From assembly GCA_021802375.1 (NCBI GenBank), contig JAKAAL010000106.1, forward strand, positions 1 to 9,581: 9,581 bases of DNA, given 5' to 3'. Source of the DNA: Bacillota bacterium. GTDB lineage: Bacteria; Bacillota_E; Sulfobacillia; Sulfobacillales; Sulfobacillaceae. Shown piece after piece: positions 1 through 6,008 of the stretch (position 1 is the stretch's first letter; the number at the start of each line of letters is the position of its first letter). The notes beneath the pieces are model-generated. The model was not told the origin of the DNA. It saw only the letters and a list, made by a program, of their open reading frames with translations, and did not search any database. The translations under genes and the position numbers were made by a program.

Positions 1-67
1 GCCCGTTAAGACCACAAAAAATATATAAACAATAAATTTCCTGAGGCGCATACGCCCCCGTTAATGC
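1..67 (+). repeat. Intergenic repeat, copy 1 (interrupted)
   Basis: First of seven copies of the window's intergenic repeat. The left end GCCCGTTAA is at 1-9 and the right half, CTGAGGCGCATACGCCCCCG followed by TTAATGC, at 41-67. Between them an A/T-rich stretch (10-40) replaces the usual ATTAAGCT segment, so this copy has been altered internally. The window may also cut the 5' CCT. The right part runs straight into an ECF-type promoter (90-116). Confidence 0.75.
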
Positions 68-89
68 TCTAAATATATGTAAATCCTTT

Positions 90-116
90 GGTAACCTTTG
101 CCAACAGTGCTACGTT
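90..116 (+). promoter_or_regulatory. ECF sigma-type promoter P1 for the winged-helix gene
   Basis: GGTAACC at 90-96, a 16-base spacer, then CGTT at 113-116 followed by ATATT. Both boxes and the exact spacer recur before every intact gene in the window. The expected transcript start is about 123-125, giving a leader of roughly 50 nt before the ATG at 177. The form matches the ECF sigma class (AAC-containing -35, CGT-type -10). Which sigma factor reads it is not known. Confidence 0.75.
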
Positions 117-176
117 ATATTTATCGTCGTGGAGAACAGAAGGGTCATATCAGTGGAATTGTTCCGGAGGTCGGGG

Positions 177-509
177 ATGGACCTGCCACAGGGGAGTCAA
201 CGCATTCACGCGGGCTGTTGGGTGGATTGGGATCAACAGGGCATTTGGCGAGATCAGCAGTTCGTCCCGCTGCCATGGCGGACCTTTCGACTGCTGGCCT
301 GCCTGGTGCAGCATGCCAATCAGGTGGTCCCCCAAACCCTGTTATTTACGGTCGGTTGGAATCAAACCCGTAGCCGATGGGATCTCCAAGCCCATATTCA
401 TCGAATCCGTCTTGCTATTGAACCCGATCCGCATCATCCGCAGTGGTTGGTCACCCGGCACGGTAGTGGCTATCTGCTGCATCTGGAGTCTTGGTCGCAA
501 CCCGCCTAA
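177..509 (+). CDS. Stand-alone OmpR/PhoB-type winged-helix DNA-binding protein
   Basis: A 110-aa protein that consists almost only of the effector domain (Trans_reg_C) normally found behind a response-regulator receiver. The N-terminal beta strands are at residues 13-32. Helix 1 (PLPWRTFRLLACL) starts near 31, helix 2 (VVPQTLLFTVGW) near 50-61, and the recognition helix (WDLQAHIHRIRLAIE) is at 68-82. The wing with the hallmark LVTRHGSGYLL lies at 91-101. There is no receiver and no membrane segment, so it should act as a cytoplasmic DNA-binding protein not controlled by phosphorylation of its own domain. The ATG at 177 is chosen because GGAGG (166-170) lies 6 nt before it; an in-frame start at 129 has no such site. 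It follows ECF promoter P1 and is the only regulator in the window, so it is a candidate second-tier regulator of the neighbours or ligand of the intergenic repeats. That role is inference; the domain call is firm. Confidence 0.85.
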   Translation: MDLPQGSQRIHAGCWVDWDQQGIWRDQQFVPLPWRTFRLLACLVQHANQVVPQTLLFTVGWNQTRSRWDLQAHIHRIRLAIEPDPHHPQWLVTRHGSGYLLHLESWSQPA

Positions 510-533
510 TGCACGTCAGCATGCTATGCCTGG

Positions 534-554
534 GAGACCATTTCGGTCCTCTTT
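534..554 (+). terminator. Possible weak terminator after the winged-helix gene
   Basis: GAGACC (534-539) can pair with GGT-C-CTC (545-551) across a 5-nt loop with one bulged C, followed by only TTT. It sits 25 nt after the TAA of the winged-helix gene. Short stem and short T run make this tentative. Confidence 0.3.
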
Positions 555-658
555 CATGGAGGCTTCACTTTCTCTGTACTAAGACTGCACTTTCTCTGCA
601 CCCAGAGCGCCCTTCGCGGCGTAGCATGAGGTTGTCTCAGGAACAAGCCCTCAGGTCT

Positions 659-674
659 TGTCTCTAACGAGACA
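659..674. promoter_or_regulatory. Perfect 6-bp inverted repeat upstream of the DUF1906 gene
   Basis: TGTCTC-TAAC-GAGACA forms a perfect 6-bp palindrome with a 4-nt centre, ending 27 bp before the ATG at 702. Position and symmetry suit an operator or a small leader hairpin. No convincing -35/-10 pair was found here, and the ECF element seen before the intact genes is absent. Confidence 0.35.
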
Positions 675-701
675 TAATCCAATTATGAGAGGTGATCGGT
701 G

Positions 702-1326
702 ATGGCTTCCGGACTCGACACAACTGCGGACTGCTGGTCGCAGGCTTCCTGCATCGCGGGAAAATTACGCGTTTGTTCTGCGATATTATGCTCCTCTTGA
801 AAACCCGTATGAGTATAAGGTGATGACGCGATCTGAGGCGGTTGCTCTTTCCCAAGCGGGCCTTCAAATAGGTGTGGTCTGGGAAACCAATCCTGTATTA
901 ACGTCATACTTTAGCAACGCCCAAGGCCAGTCAGATGCAACCTCGGCCGTCACGTACGCCCACAACACGATCGTTCAACCCGAAAATTCTGCTATCTACT
1001 TTTCGGTGGACTATGATGCGACCGAGAGTGACGCTCAAGGTGCTATTGCGGATTACTTTGAAGGTGTTTCGACAGCGATCAACCAATTGGCAACCGAGGG
1101 TTATCCATATTATGCATCGGCGGTGTATGGCGATGGGGCGGTTTGTAAGTACTTGAAGTCACAAGGATTGGTCTCCTACACGTGGCTGGCCGGAGCCGCG
1201 AGTTGGCCCGGATCGGGATCGTATACCGGATGGAACTTGAAACAGGGCTCGTCAGGTATAACTGTTTGCACGATTGGCTTTGACCCAGATACGAGTAGCT
1301 CCGATTTCGGAGAATTTACCGTTTGA
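702..1326 (+). pseudogene. DUF1906 (glycoside hydrolase-like) protein, frameshifted
   Basis: Family DUF1906 (Rv2525c-like, TIM-barrel fold related to GH25 lysozyme-like enzymes), thought to act on cell wall or glycans. The reading starts at ATG 702 with GAGGTGA 7 nt upstream and gives MASGLDTTADCWSQASCIA, the family's GxDT start. The frame is then lost in the run GCGGGAAAA (756-764). Removing one G of GGG (758-760) restores ENYAFVLRYYAPLEN and the rest without a break, about 207 aa in all. Family-type acidic positions remain: D in GLDTT, E in VVWETN, D in YFSVDYDAT, and GFDPD near the end. The downstream part alone is open from the ATG at 820, but would lack the first barrel strand and the N-terminal Asp. 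No signal peptide is visible. Either a recent pseudogene or a base-calling error in a homopolymer. Confidence 0.8.
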
Positions 1327-1344
1327 TCTTAACTGGATGCAAGC

Positions 1345-1644
1345 CTAGTTTACCTGAGGTCCCGTCTGGACAACGCGTAGACCAACTTGCCAATCCGCAA
1401 ACAACGGCCTAGAACTGCGGATAACGTAACGGATTTCTACTACGGCGGACCGTCCATGTAAACCTGTTTGGCTGATAGTTGTGGAAGATTCGTTACGCCC
1501 GCCAGTTTTCGGCCGGTAAGTGTTACACCTCCAATGGCCTAGGGCTACCAGCGATGTTCCAGACTCCGTCATGCCCTTTTGCGGTGAAATGACCATGTCG
1601 AGCAAGGCATTGGCAGCCGTCTGCATAAAGTTAAGCGTGGCCAC
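1345..1644 (-). other. Gap 1327-1723; weak antisense reading frame of unknown status
   Basis: The stretch between the DUF1906 stop and promoter P2 holds no convincing gene. One minus-strand frame is open for 99 codons (GTG start at 1644, stop at 1345), with only a poor AGGG upstream. Its C-terminus, with RSSRPLFADWQVGLRVV, vaguely resembles the end of formylglycine-generating/EgtB-type domains (a late RSxxR and then GFRVV), so it may be a decayed fragment. The N-terminal half shows nothing recognisable. Treat as unproven. Confidence 0.2.
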
Positions 1645-1723
1645 ATTGCTAGCCCTGGGTTATCTGGGGCCGGCGTACCAAACGCACCAAATCATGTCGA
1701 TAAACAAGATTTGTTCGAATCTC

Positions 1724-1750
1724 TGTAACCGTAGTCGACTCGTTGGCGTT
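1724..1750 (+). promoter_or_regulatory. ECF sigma-type promoter P2 for the 378-aa secreted protein
   Basis: TGTAACC at 1724-1730, 16-base spacer, CGTT at 1747-1750 followed by ATAA. This is the closest match in the window to the shared consensus. The expected start of transcription near 1757 gives a leader of about 45 nt before the GTG at 1802, similar to P1, P4, P5 and P7. Confidence 0.8.
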
Positions 1751-1801
1751 ATAAGTGAAGTGAAGCACGTTAAGACTCTGGATCCCATGGAGGGAATGCT
1801 A

Positions 1802-2938
1802 GTGCGGGTGATAACTTCGTTGCACTCTCGACCTGGGTTGGTTGCCGGGATGCGCAGCTTGAGATCGAGAAGCTTACGGTGGGCCGCGTCTACTGCTTGG
1901 TTGGGACTTCTGTTGGCTACGAGCGGGTTTGTGCCTGTCTCAGTACCCAATGGCCATCCGCTCGACCTCTCCGTCTCCAACACTAACGCTCCGGTGCTGC
2001 TGGCCTCGGTCGGTCACACCATCGTTGTCGAGCGGTGGGGAGAGTCCGGGTGGGTGAGCCAGCCGGTTACGAAGACGGCTACCGACTCCGCTGTGATATC
2101 CGGTAGCCTTGTTTCCCAACCTAAGAGAATGTTTGCCGCCGTCGTGCTCGGCGAATCCGATTCCGCACGCATTCAGGTGTTCATGGAACCAAAGGGAGCA
2201 AAAACGTGGACGTCGGTCTTGAGTACGACCATTCCAACATTGGTGGCTGGATCGATTCAGCTTGCCGTCGCTGGTCATTACGACTGGGTTCTTGCAAAGG
2301 GAACTCCGGGGGCGGGCTTGATGGCGAAGGAACTGTGGATGAGCGTCAACGCAGGTAAGTCGTGGCAGTTATTTGCATCGGGCGATGTGACCGCAGCATC
2401 GGCACCGCATAGGCTGCCCTCAGGGTATCCTACCGGGATCGCGGCCACTGCTTCGGGGAGGTTGATCCTGTCCAACAGTCCGCGGGGCGGTGGGACGACG
2501 GACGTGACCGAATATCGAGCGGGTACCTCGATGGCTCGACACTGGACATTTAACCGTCCCGGGGCGACGGTTGACGAGGCCCTGCCGGCATTGGTGGGAG
2601 CAACGACGATTACCGTACCATTCATCGAAAGCGGGAAAAGCACGACGCAGCTTGCTGAAGCGGTGCGATCCACGACCGCAACGAGCTGGAGCATTCGTGC
2701 CCTCGACGTACCCAACCCTGGGCCGGCTGAGGTCGTGCTTGGTGTTGACGCTGAGGCCCTGGTTGAGGCCCATTCTTTACAGATCGTCGCCGTCGGAAGA
2801 GTCCGGCAGGTGGCCTTGCTATCGTCGTTTCCCCAGCCACTAATGGCGGCGGTGATTGGTCCTGACTCAGTGGTAGCGTTGAAGTCGAATCATACGCTGT
2901 GGGTGAACACCGCTCAAGGCACCTGGAAACCGTGGTAA
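1802..2938 (+). CDS. Secreted Asp-box protein, paralogue of the gene at 6009
   Basis: A 378-aa protein with an Arg-rich n-region and a hydrophobic core (WAASTAWLGLLLATSGFV, residues 27-44), so probably exported. It is clearly homologous to the 402-aa protein at 6009-7217. Both share GTPxAGxMxKxLW (168-179 here), an Asp-box-like SVNAGKSW (181-188), LPxGYPTGI (205-213), ALPALV (260-265) and a C-terminal LWVN. The single clear Asp box and alternating beta-rich pattern suggest a divergent beta-propeller; ligand and function are unknown. The frame stays open far upstream, but promoter P2 lies in that extension. GTG 1802 is chosen because GGAGGG (1789-1794) is 7 nt ahead; ATG 1850 is the alternative and would give 362 aa. 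No cysteine-anchored lipobox is seen. Confidence 0.75.
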   Translation: MRVITSLHSRPGLVAGMRSLRSRSLRWAASTAWLGLLLATSGFVPVSVPNGHPLDLSVSNTNAPVLLASVGHTIVVERWGESGWVSQPVTKTATDSAVISGSLVSQPKRMFAAVVLGESDSARIQVFMEPKGAKTWTSVLSTTIPTLVAGSIQLAVAGHYDWVLAKGTPGAGLMAKELWMSVNAGKSWQLFASGDVTAASAPHRLPSGYPTGIAATASGRLILSNSPRGGGTTDVTEYRAGTSMARHWTFNRPGATVDEALPALVGATTITVPFIESGKSTTQLAEAVRSTTATSWSIRALDVPNPGPAEVVLGVDAEALVEAHSLQIVAVGRVRQVALLSSFPQPLMAAVIGPDSVVALKSNHTLWVNTAQGTWKPW

Positions 2939-2973
2939 TGATCACAAGCTTCCTGTGTTCAAATAATTGAATT

Positions 2974-3001
2974 GGCCCACAAGCACGGGCTCTCCTCTTT
3001 A
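2974..3001 (+). terminator. Possible weak terminator after the 378-aa gene
   Basis: GCCC (2975-2978) pairs with GGGC (2987-2990) over an 8-nt loop, followed by the pyrimidine run TCTCCTCTTT. It lies 36 nt after the TAA. The stem is only 4-5 bp, so the call is weak. Confidence 0.3.
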
Positions 3002-3037
3002 TTGTCGAGACGTTTGACGACTATGCTTAGTTACATA

Positions 3038-3087
3038 CCTGCCCGTTAATCCATTAAGCTCTGATGTACATACGCCACCGTTAACAC
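3038..3087 (+). repeat. Intergenic repeat, copy 2
   Basis: CCTGCCCGTTAATCCATTAA is intact at 3038-3057. The right half is diverged (CTGATGTACATACGCCACCG, then TTAACA). As in copy 1 it is followed within 25 bp by an ECF-like promoter, and similarity between copies 1 and 2 continues through TTTGG(T/C)AAC, TTTGCC and ACGTTA. Confidence 0.85.
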
Positions 3088-3107
3088 CGTAAAAGCTTTA
3101 ATGGTTT

Positions 3108-3133
3108 GGCAACTTTGCCGTTGGAGCGACGTT
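3108..3133 (+). promoter_or_regulatory. Degenerate ECF-type promoter P3 without a gene behind it
   Basis: GGCAAC at 3108-3113, 16 bases, CGTT at 3130-3133 followed by AATATT. Aligned to P1 it has lost one base in the TAACC box. It points into the 3' end of the oppositely oriented 286-aa gene, so any transcript would be antisense to that gene. Confidence 0.5.
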
Positions 3134-3181
3134 AATATTGAGCATCCTACATGTCAAGTGTATCGCGCTGAGGGAATACGC

Positions 3182-3201
3182 AGGAGGACGAAGAGATATT
3201 G
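3182..3201 (+). other. Orphan ribosome binding site
   Basis: AGGAGG at 3182-3187 is a strong ribosome site about 45-50 nt after the predicted start of a P3 transcript, as in front of real genes here. What follows is ATATTG where an ATG would be expected (ATA at 3196, TTG at 3199). That frame stops after about 46 codons at 3339 and is antisense to the 286-aa gene. It looks like the remaining 5' end of a lost plus-strand gene. Confidence 0.45.
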
Positions 3202-4062
3202 CTAAAGCACCTTCATCCATCGTTGGATCAAGGTGAGTGCTTGGTCTGCCGAGTGGTAGCTACCTACCACGTAATCCCAGATACCACACCGCCAGGCTGC
3301 TACGGTGTGTTCTCCATCCCCCGCGGCCTGAACATATAACATGCCGCGGCCCGGTAACGCACTGCCGGCGGACTCGCTCAACTTCCAAGCGTCCGCGACG
3401 GCGATCGATTTCGAGCGTCCAAGCATGCCCTGCATGACGATCCACCAATGGTCTTGGTACCACACTACGGCCTGAGCGTATCCGCTGTTGGCCGTATAAT
3501 ATCCTCGGATGCCGTTCGCGATCTGCACCGTAACCCACGACGCGGTTCGCCAGGTTGGGATCAGCCTGTGCCACGAGGATAGCACCGCTGGAATCTCAGC
3601 CGGTGTAAGGGCCCCAGGCGCTCCAAACGCTAAATACCCCCCGCGCCCGGGATGGGCGAGTCCGATCGGAGTCCGTGCATAGTCTCCCCAGAGATCGGCT
3701 AGCGGAAGACGATTGGGATTCACCTTCGGGCTGTTTAAGGAACTGGGTGCAGATCCGTTGCCTGCCACTAAGTTGACGATAAACGAATGGGGGTATTTCG
3801 GATTGATCACCGTCGATATGCCGAGCGTTTCGGGCAACAGCGGTAACGAACCATGCCAAATGTGGCGCCGTTGAAAATAAGTTTCTAATGCAGTGTTAAT
3901 GACCTGAGGACTTGTTAAGAGAGAAGTCATCGAATTGTCCACGTGTAACGCGGGATTACGCGGGGTGGAGGTAAAGCCTACGTCAGCGCCGAGGAGGCTC
4001 ACAGCTACCAATCCGGGGGTGATCCATTTCAAACACCCTCGTTGTCTCTCGAACCTATGCAT
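3202..4062 (-). CDS. Secreted protein of unknown function
   Basis: A 286-aa protein, family not recognised. Basic N-terminus MHRFERQRGCLK followed by hydrophobic WITPGLVAVSLLGADVGF (13-30) is a signal peptide or anchor. The C-terminal third seems to contain two related units: AVVWYQDHWWIVMQG (198-212) and VAAWRCGIWDYVVGS (254-268). Each is a W-x(5-6)-W strand pair followed by a helix rich in Ala and Lys/Arg. The ATG at 4062 is chosen because GGGGAG lies 8 nt before it; a GTG start at 4095 has no good ribosome site. ECF promoter P4 lies about 50 bp upstream. No catalytic motif was seen. Extracytoplasmic location is likely from the leader; the role is open. Confidence 0.8.
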   Translation of the reverse strand: MHRFERQRGCLKWITPGLVAVSLLGADVGFTSTPRNPALHVDNSMTSLLTSPQVINTALETYFQRRHIWHGSLPLLPETLGISTVINPKYPHSFIVNLVAGNGSAPSSLNSPKVNPNRLPLADLWGDYARTPIGLAHPGRGGYLAFGAPGALTPAEIPAVLSSWHRLIPTWRTASWVTVQIANGIRGYYTANSGYAQAVVWYQDHWWIVMQGMLGRSKSIAVADAWKLSESAGSALPGRGMLYVQAAGDGEHTVAAWRCGIWDYVVGSYHSADQALTLIQRWMKVL

Positions 4063-4112
4063 CCCAATAGCTCCCCTTCCGTTAGGTACCCACACCCGCT
4101 GCTACCTATGAT

Positions 4113-4139
4113 AACGTCCGAAGCCGCAACCAGGTTTCA
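4113..4139 (-). promoter_or_regulatory. ECF sigma-type promoter P4 for the 286-aa gene
   Basis: Read on the minus strand: TGAAACC (4139-4133), 16-base spacer, CGTT (4116-4113) then AT. The TGAAAC variant of the -35 box is the classical Bacillus ECF form. It gives a leader of about 43 nt to the ATG at 4062. Intergenic repeat copy 3 starts 36 bp upstream. Confidence 0.75.
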
Positions 4140-4174
4140 CCGCTATTTGACAATCAGATTGCTTATCGCACATC

Positions 4175-4220
4175 CATGCCCGTTTATGCATTAAACTCTG
4201 TGGCATATCCGCCCCCGATT
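4175..4220 (+). repeat. Intergenic repeat, copy 3 (diverged)
   Basis: GCCCGTTTATGCATTAAACT with CTGTGGCATATCCGCCCCCG and then ATT. After a short insertion the similarity to copy 2 resumes as ATTAACCGTATAAAGC (about 4228-4243). Relative to the minus-strand promoter P4 it sits just upstream but in the opposite sense. The interval to copy 4 (4221-4324) holds no gene. Confidence 0.75.
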
Positions 4221-4324
4221 GTCGATGATTAACCGTATAAAGCATATGAACGCCACGCCCTGCGCGAATGTCTGCTTATGAGTGTACACGACCGTTGGTC
4301 AACATCAGAACGAAGAGAACACTT

Positions 4325-4374
4325 CCTGCCCGTTAATCCATTAAGCTCTGAGGCATATCCGCCCCCGTTAATGC
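4325..4374 (+). repeat. Intergenic repeat, copy 4 (near consensus)
   Basis: CCTGCCCGTTAATCCATTAA, then GCTCTGAGGCATATCCGCCC, then CCGTTAATGC: the cleanest copy. It shows the two CGTTAAT direct repeats 35 bp apart and the small inverted repeat TTAAT-CC-ATTAA. It lies 101 bp beyond the 3' end of the first beta-propeller gene, only about 105 bp from copy 3. Confidence 0.9.
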
Positions 4375-4410
4375 CGGATGCAACCGGACAATCAGGATTT
4401 CTTCCACCAC

Positions 4411-4447
4411 ACAATTTTCATTGTCCCGGGTCGTTTCATGCCGACCC
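4411..4447. other. Two adjacent hairpins 3' of the first beta-propeller gene
   Basis: ACAAT-TTTC-ATTGT (4411-4424), and GGGTCG (4428-4433) pairing perfectly with CGACCC (4442-4447) over an 8-nt loop. On the minus strand these lie 29-65 nt after the stop at 4476. No T run follows on that strand, so they may be a factor-dependent terminator or 3' stabiliser rather than a classical intrinsic terminator. Confidence 0.4.
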
Positions 4448-4475
4448 AAATCAGATTCCCGTTCCAGTGTCCTTT

Positions 4476-5708
4476 TTAACGAATCAATACGGGAAGCCAT
4501 GAAGTCCAGTGTCTCCCTCCTGAGGTGGTCATCCAAATCCGATTTTTCTCTTGTGCCCACCCTACGTGTCGATTGATAAAATCTATCTGCCCCACCTGAC
4601 TAAGCCACGAGGCGGTGTCCTGAAGATTCCAGGTGGCTCCACCATTGGTTGAACGCCACAGCCGATTCCCGGCTAAATCCCAGATCACATGGCCTCCAAC
4701 CTGTTGGACGACGGGAGGCAGAGAGAATCGATGGGTGGGGTGCAGACTCGGCATGAATTGCCCGGGAATCGTGAATGGGCGGTCCCAATGGTGGCCGCCA
4801 TCCGTAGTGCGTAGGATTTGGTCGTTGGTGAGCGCATCATTGCCGCCTCGAATGACACCAAATCGGCCCGTGAACGTGGGACTACTTGCAGTGTCGGGGG
4901 CCACCCTCAGCGCTACCTTGGTCCAGGTGTGTCCGCCGTTCGTGGTATGCATCAAGACGGGCAGACGGTGCTGCGCTACATTGTCCTCGGTCATCCATCC
5001 GTCGTCTGGACTCGTGAACGTTACGCTCCCCGTGACGATCCAGGATCGTCCAGGAATCTGGGCAACACGTATCCACGACCGTCCACCATTGGTCGTGTGC
5101 CATAGTTCTAGCCCTGGGTACACCATTCCGGCGTCTGCCGACCCGGCGGGGCCGAATTGCAGCCAGCCATCCCGGGTGTTGAGAAAATCAACCGCCTTCA
5201 GAATCGGGGTGCTCAGGGCGCTGTCCGCAAGCTGGGGCAGATGCACCGTCCATTGGTGCCAGTGGTAGCCACCGTCGCTGGTTTTACTAAATAAGATCGT
5301 TCCCGTTCCGTTCCACGACCCCAAGGACTCGGTGGCAACCACCGCGATCGATCCACTCAGATTGTCTCCCCCGGTGAAGGGAAGAGTCACCTGACCCGAG
5401 GTTCCTACAACGCTTAGGGTGACATGCGGAGGGGTGACTTTGATCCACCTTCGCCCGGCATCGGATGTATGCAGGAGGAATGGTTTGGACGGAAAGGTCG
5501 AGAGCGGACGATTAAACCCCGTCGCCCAGCCGTCGTGTAACGTTTTCATCGCTAGGCCTCCCAGATTTAATACGGTAGGTGTTGAGCGAGATGGTGCGAT
5601 CGATGCCGCCCAAGCAGTAGACGCTAGCAGGAGGGAACTCGTTAGGATTGCCCCCAGAGCCACCTTCCAGCGCCGAAGATACGAATCGACCCACCGATAG
5701 TTGTGCAA
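4476..5708 (-). CDS. Secreted seven-bladed beta-propeller (Ycf48/Asp-box type)
   Basis: A 410-aa protein with a clear signal peptide (RRWKVALGAILTSSLLLASTAWA, cut near residue 35). Seven Asp-box units of the form (T/S)-T-(D/N)-G-G-x-x-W follow at about residues 81-88, 143-150, 205-212, 255-262, 301-308, 353-360 and 394-401. DGW or VGW turns fall between several of them (59-61, 180-182, 236-238, 382-384). This is the pattern of the Ycf48-like/BNR beta-propeller fold. In cyanobacteria Ycf48 helps photosystem II assembly, but in heterotrophic bacteria such secreted proteins have no fixed role; scaffold or surface binding is likely, and no sialidase catalytic set is evident. The start is a TTG at 5708 with GGGGAGAGG ending 6 nt before it. 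It is expressed from ECF promoter P5 and related to the propeller at 7443-8717. Confidence 0.88.
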   Translation of the reverse strand: MHNYRWVDSYLRRWKVALGAILTSSLLLASTAWAASIAPSRSTPTVLNLGGLAMKTLHDGWATGFNRPLSTFPSKPFLLHTSDAGRRWIKVTPPHVTLSVVGTSGQVTLPFTGGDNLSGSIAVVATESLGSWNGTGTILFSKTSDGGYHWHQWTVHLPQLADSALSTPILKAVDFLNTRDGWLQFGPAGSADAGMVYPGLELWHTTNGGRSWIRVAQIPGRSWIVTGSVTFTSPDDGWMTEDNVAQHRLPVLMHTTNGGHTWTKVALRVAPDTASSPTFTGRFGVIRGGNDALTNDQILRTTDGGHHWDRPFTIPGQFMPSLHPTHRFSLPPVVQQVGGHVIWDLAGNRLWRSTNGGATWNLQDTASWLSQVGQIDFINRHVGWAQEKNRIWMTTSGGRHWTSWLPVLIR

Positions 5709-5777
5709 GAATATCCTCTCCCCGTAGTGACCATCACCGTGAACCTCGATCCTGTCGTTGGGATAATCACCAGGTAA

Positions 5778-5804
5778 AACGCCATACGCACTCTACTGGT
5801 TACA
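5778..5804 (-). promoter_or_regulatory. ECF sigma-type promoter P5 for the first beta-propeller gene
   Basis: On the minus strand: TGTAACC (5804-5798), 16 bases, CGTT (5781-5778) then TT. The three bases before CGTT are TGG, as in P2 and P7 (CGTT preceded by TGG in all three). Leader to the TTG start is about 60 nt. Confidence 0.78.
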
Positions 5805-5931
5805 CCTTGGGAATTGTCATCGTGTGGTACACCCTAACCGGACGTCAGGATCGGGGTGGAAATCTCGTCAGCATAGGGTCCTCGTTCACTGTCTGAAGAT
5901 GGTCTTATATCGGTATTTCTTACGGCACACT

Positions 5932-5957
5932 CCTGCCCGTTAACGCATCAAGCTTTT
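5932..5957 (+). repeat. Intergenic repeat, copy 5 (right half missing)
   Basis: CCTGCCCGTTAACGCATCAA followed by GCTTTT. The right half with GGCAnATnCGCCCCCGTTAAT is absent, and the sequence passes directly into promoter P6. This could reflect deletion between the two GTTAA direct repeats of a full copy. The 5' flank GGCACACT is shared with copies 6 and 7. Confidence 0.7.
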
Positions 5958-5960
5958 CTT

Positions 5961-5987
5961 TGTAACCTTATCGCCTATTTGCGCGTT
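5961..5987 (+). promoter_or_regulatory. ECF sigma-type promoter P6 for the 402-aa protein
   Basis: TGTAACC at 5961-5967, 16 bases, CGTT at 5984-5987 then CT. The predicted transcript start (about 5994) lies almost on top of AGGAGGTG (5996-6003), so the leader would be only about 15 nt, much shorter than for the other genes. Confidence 0.72.
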
Positions 5988-6008
5988 CTTATCCTAGGAG
6001 GTGCTACG

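Noticed and set aside
1520..1801. Upstream extension of the 378-aa gene, including a signal-peptide-like stretch from about 1595
   Set aside because: ECF promoter P2 (1724-1750) lies inside it and the extension has no good ribosome site; GTG 1802 has GGAGGG at 7 nt.
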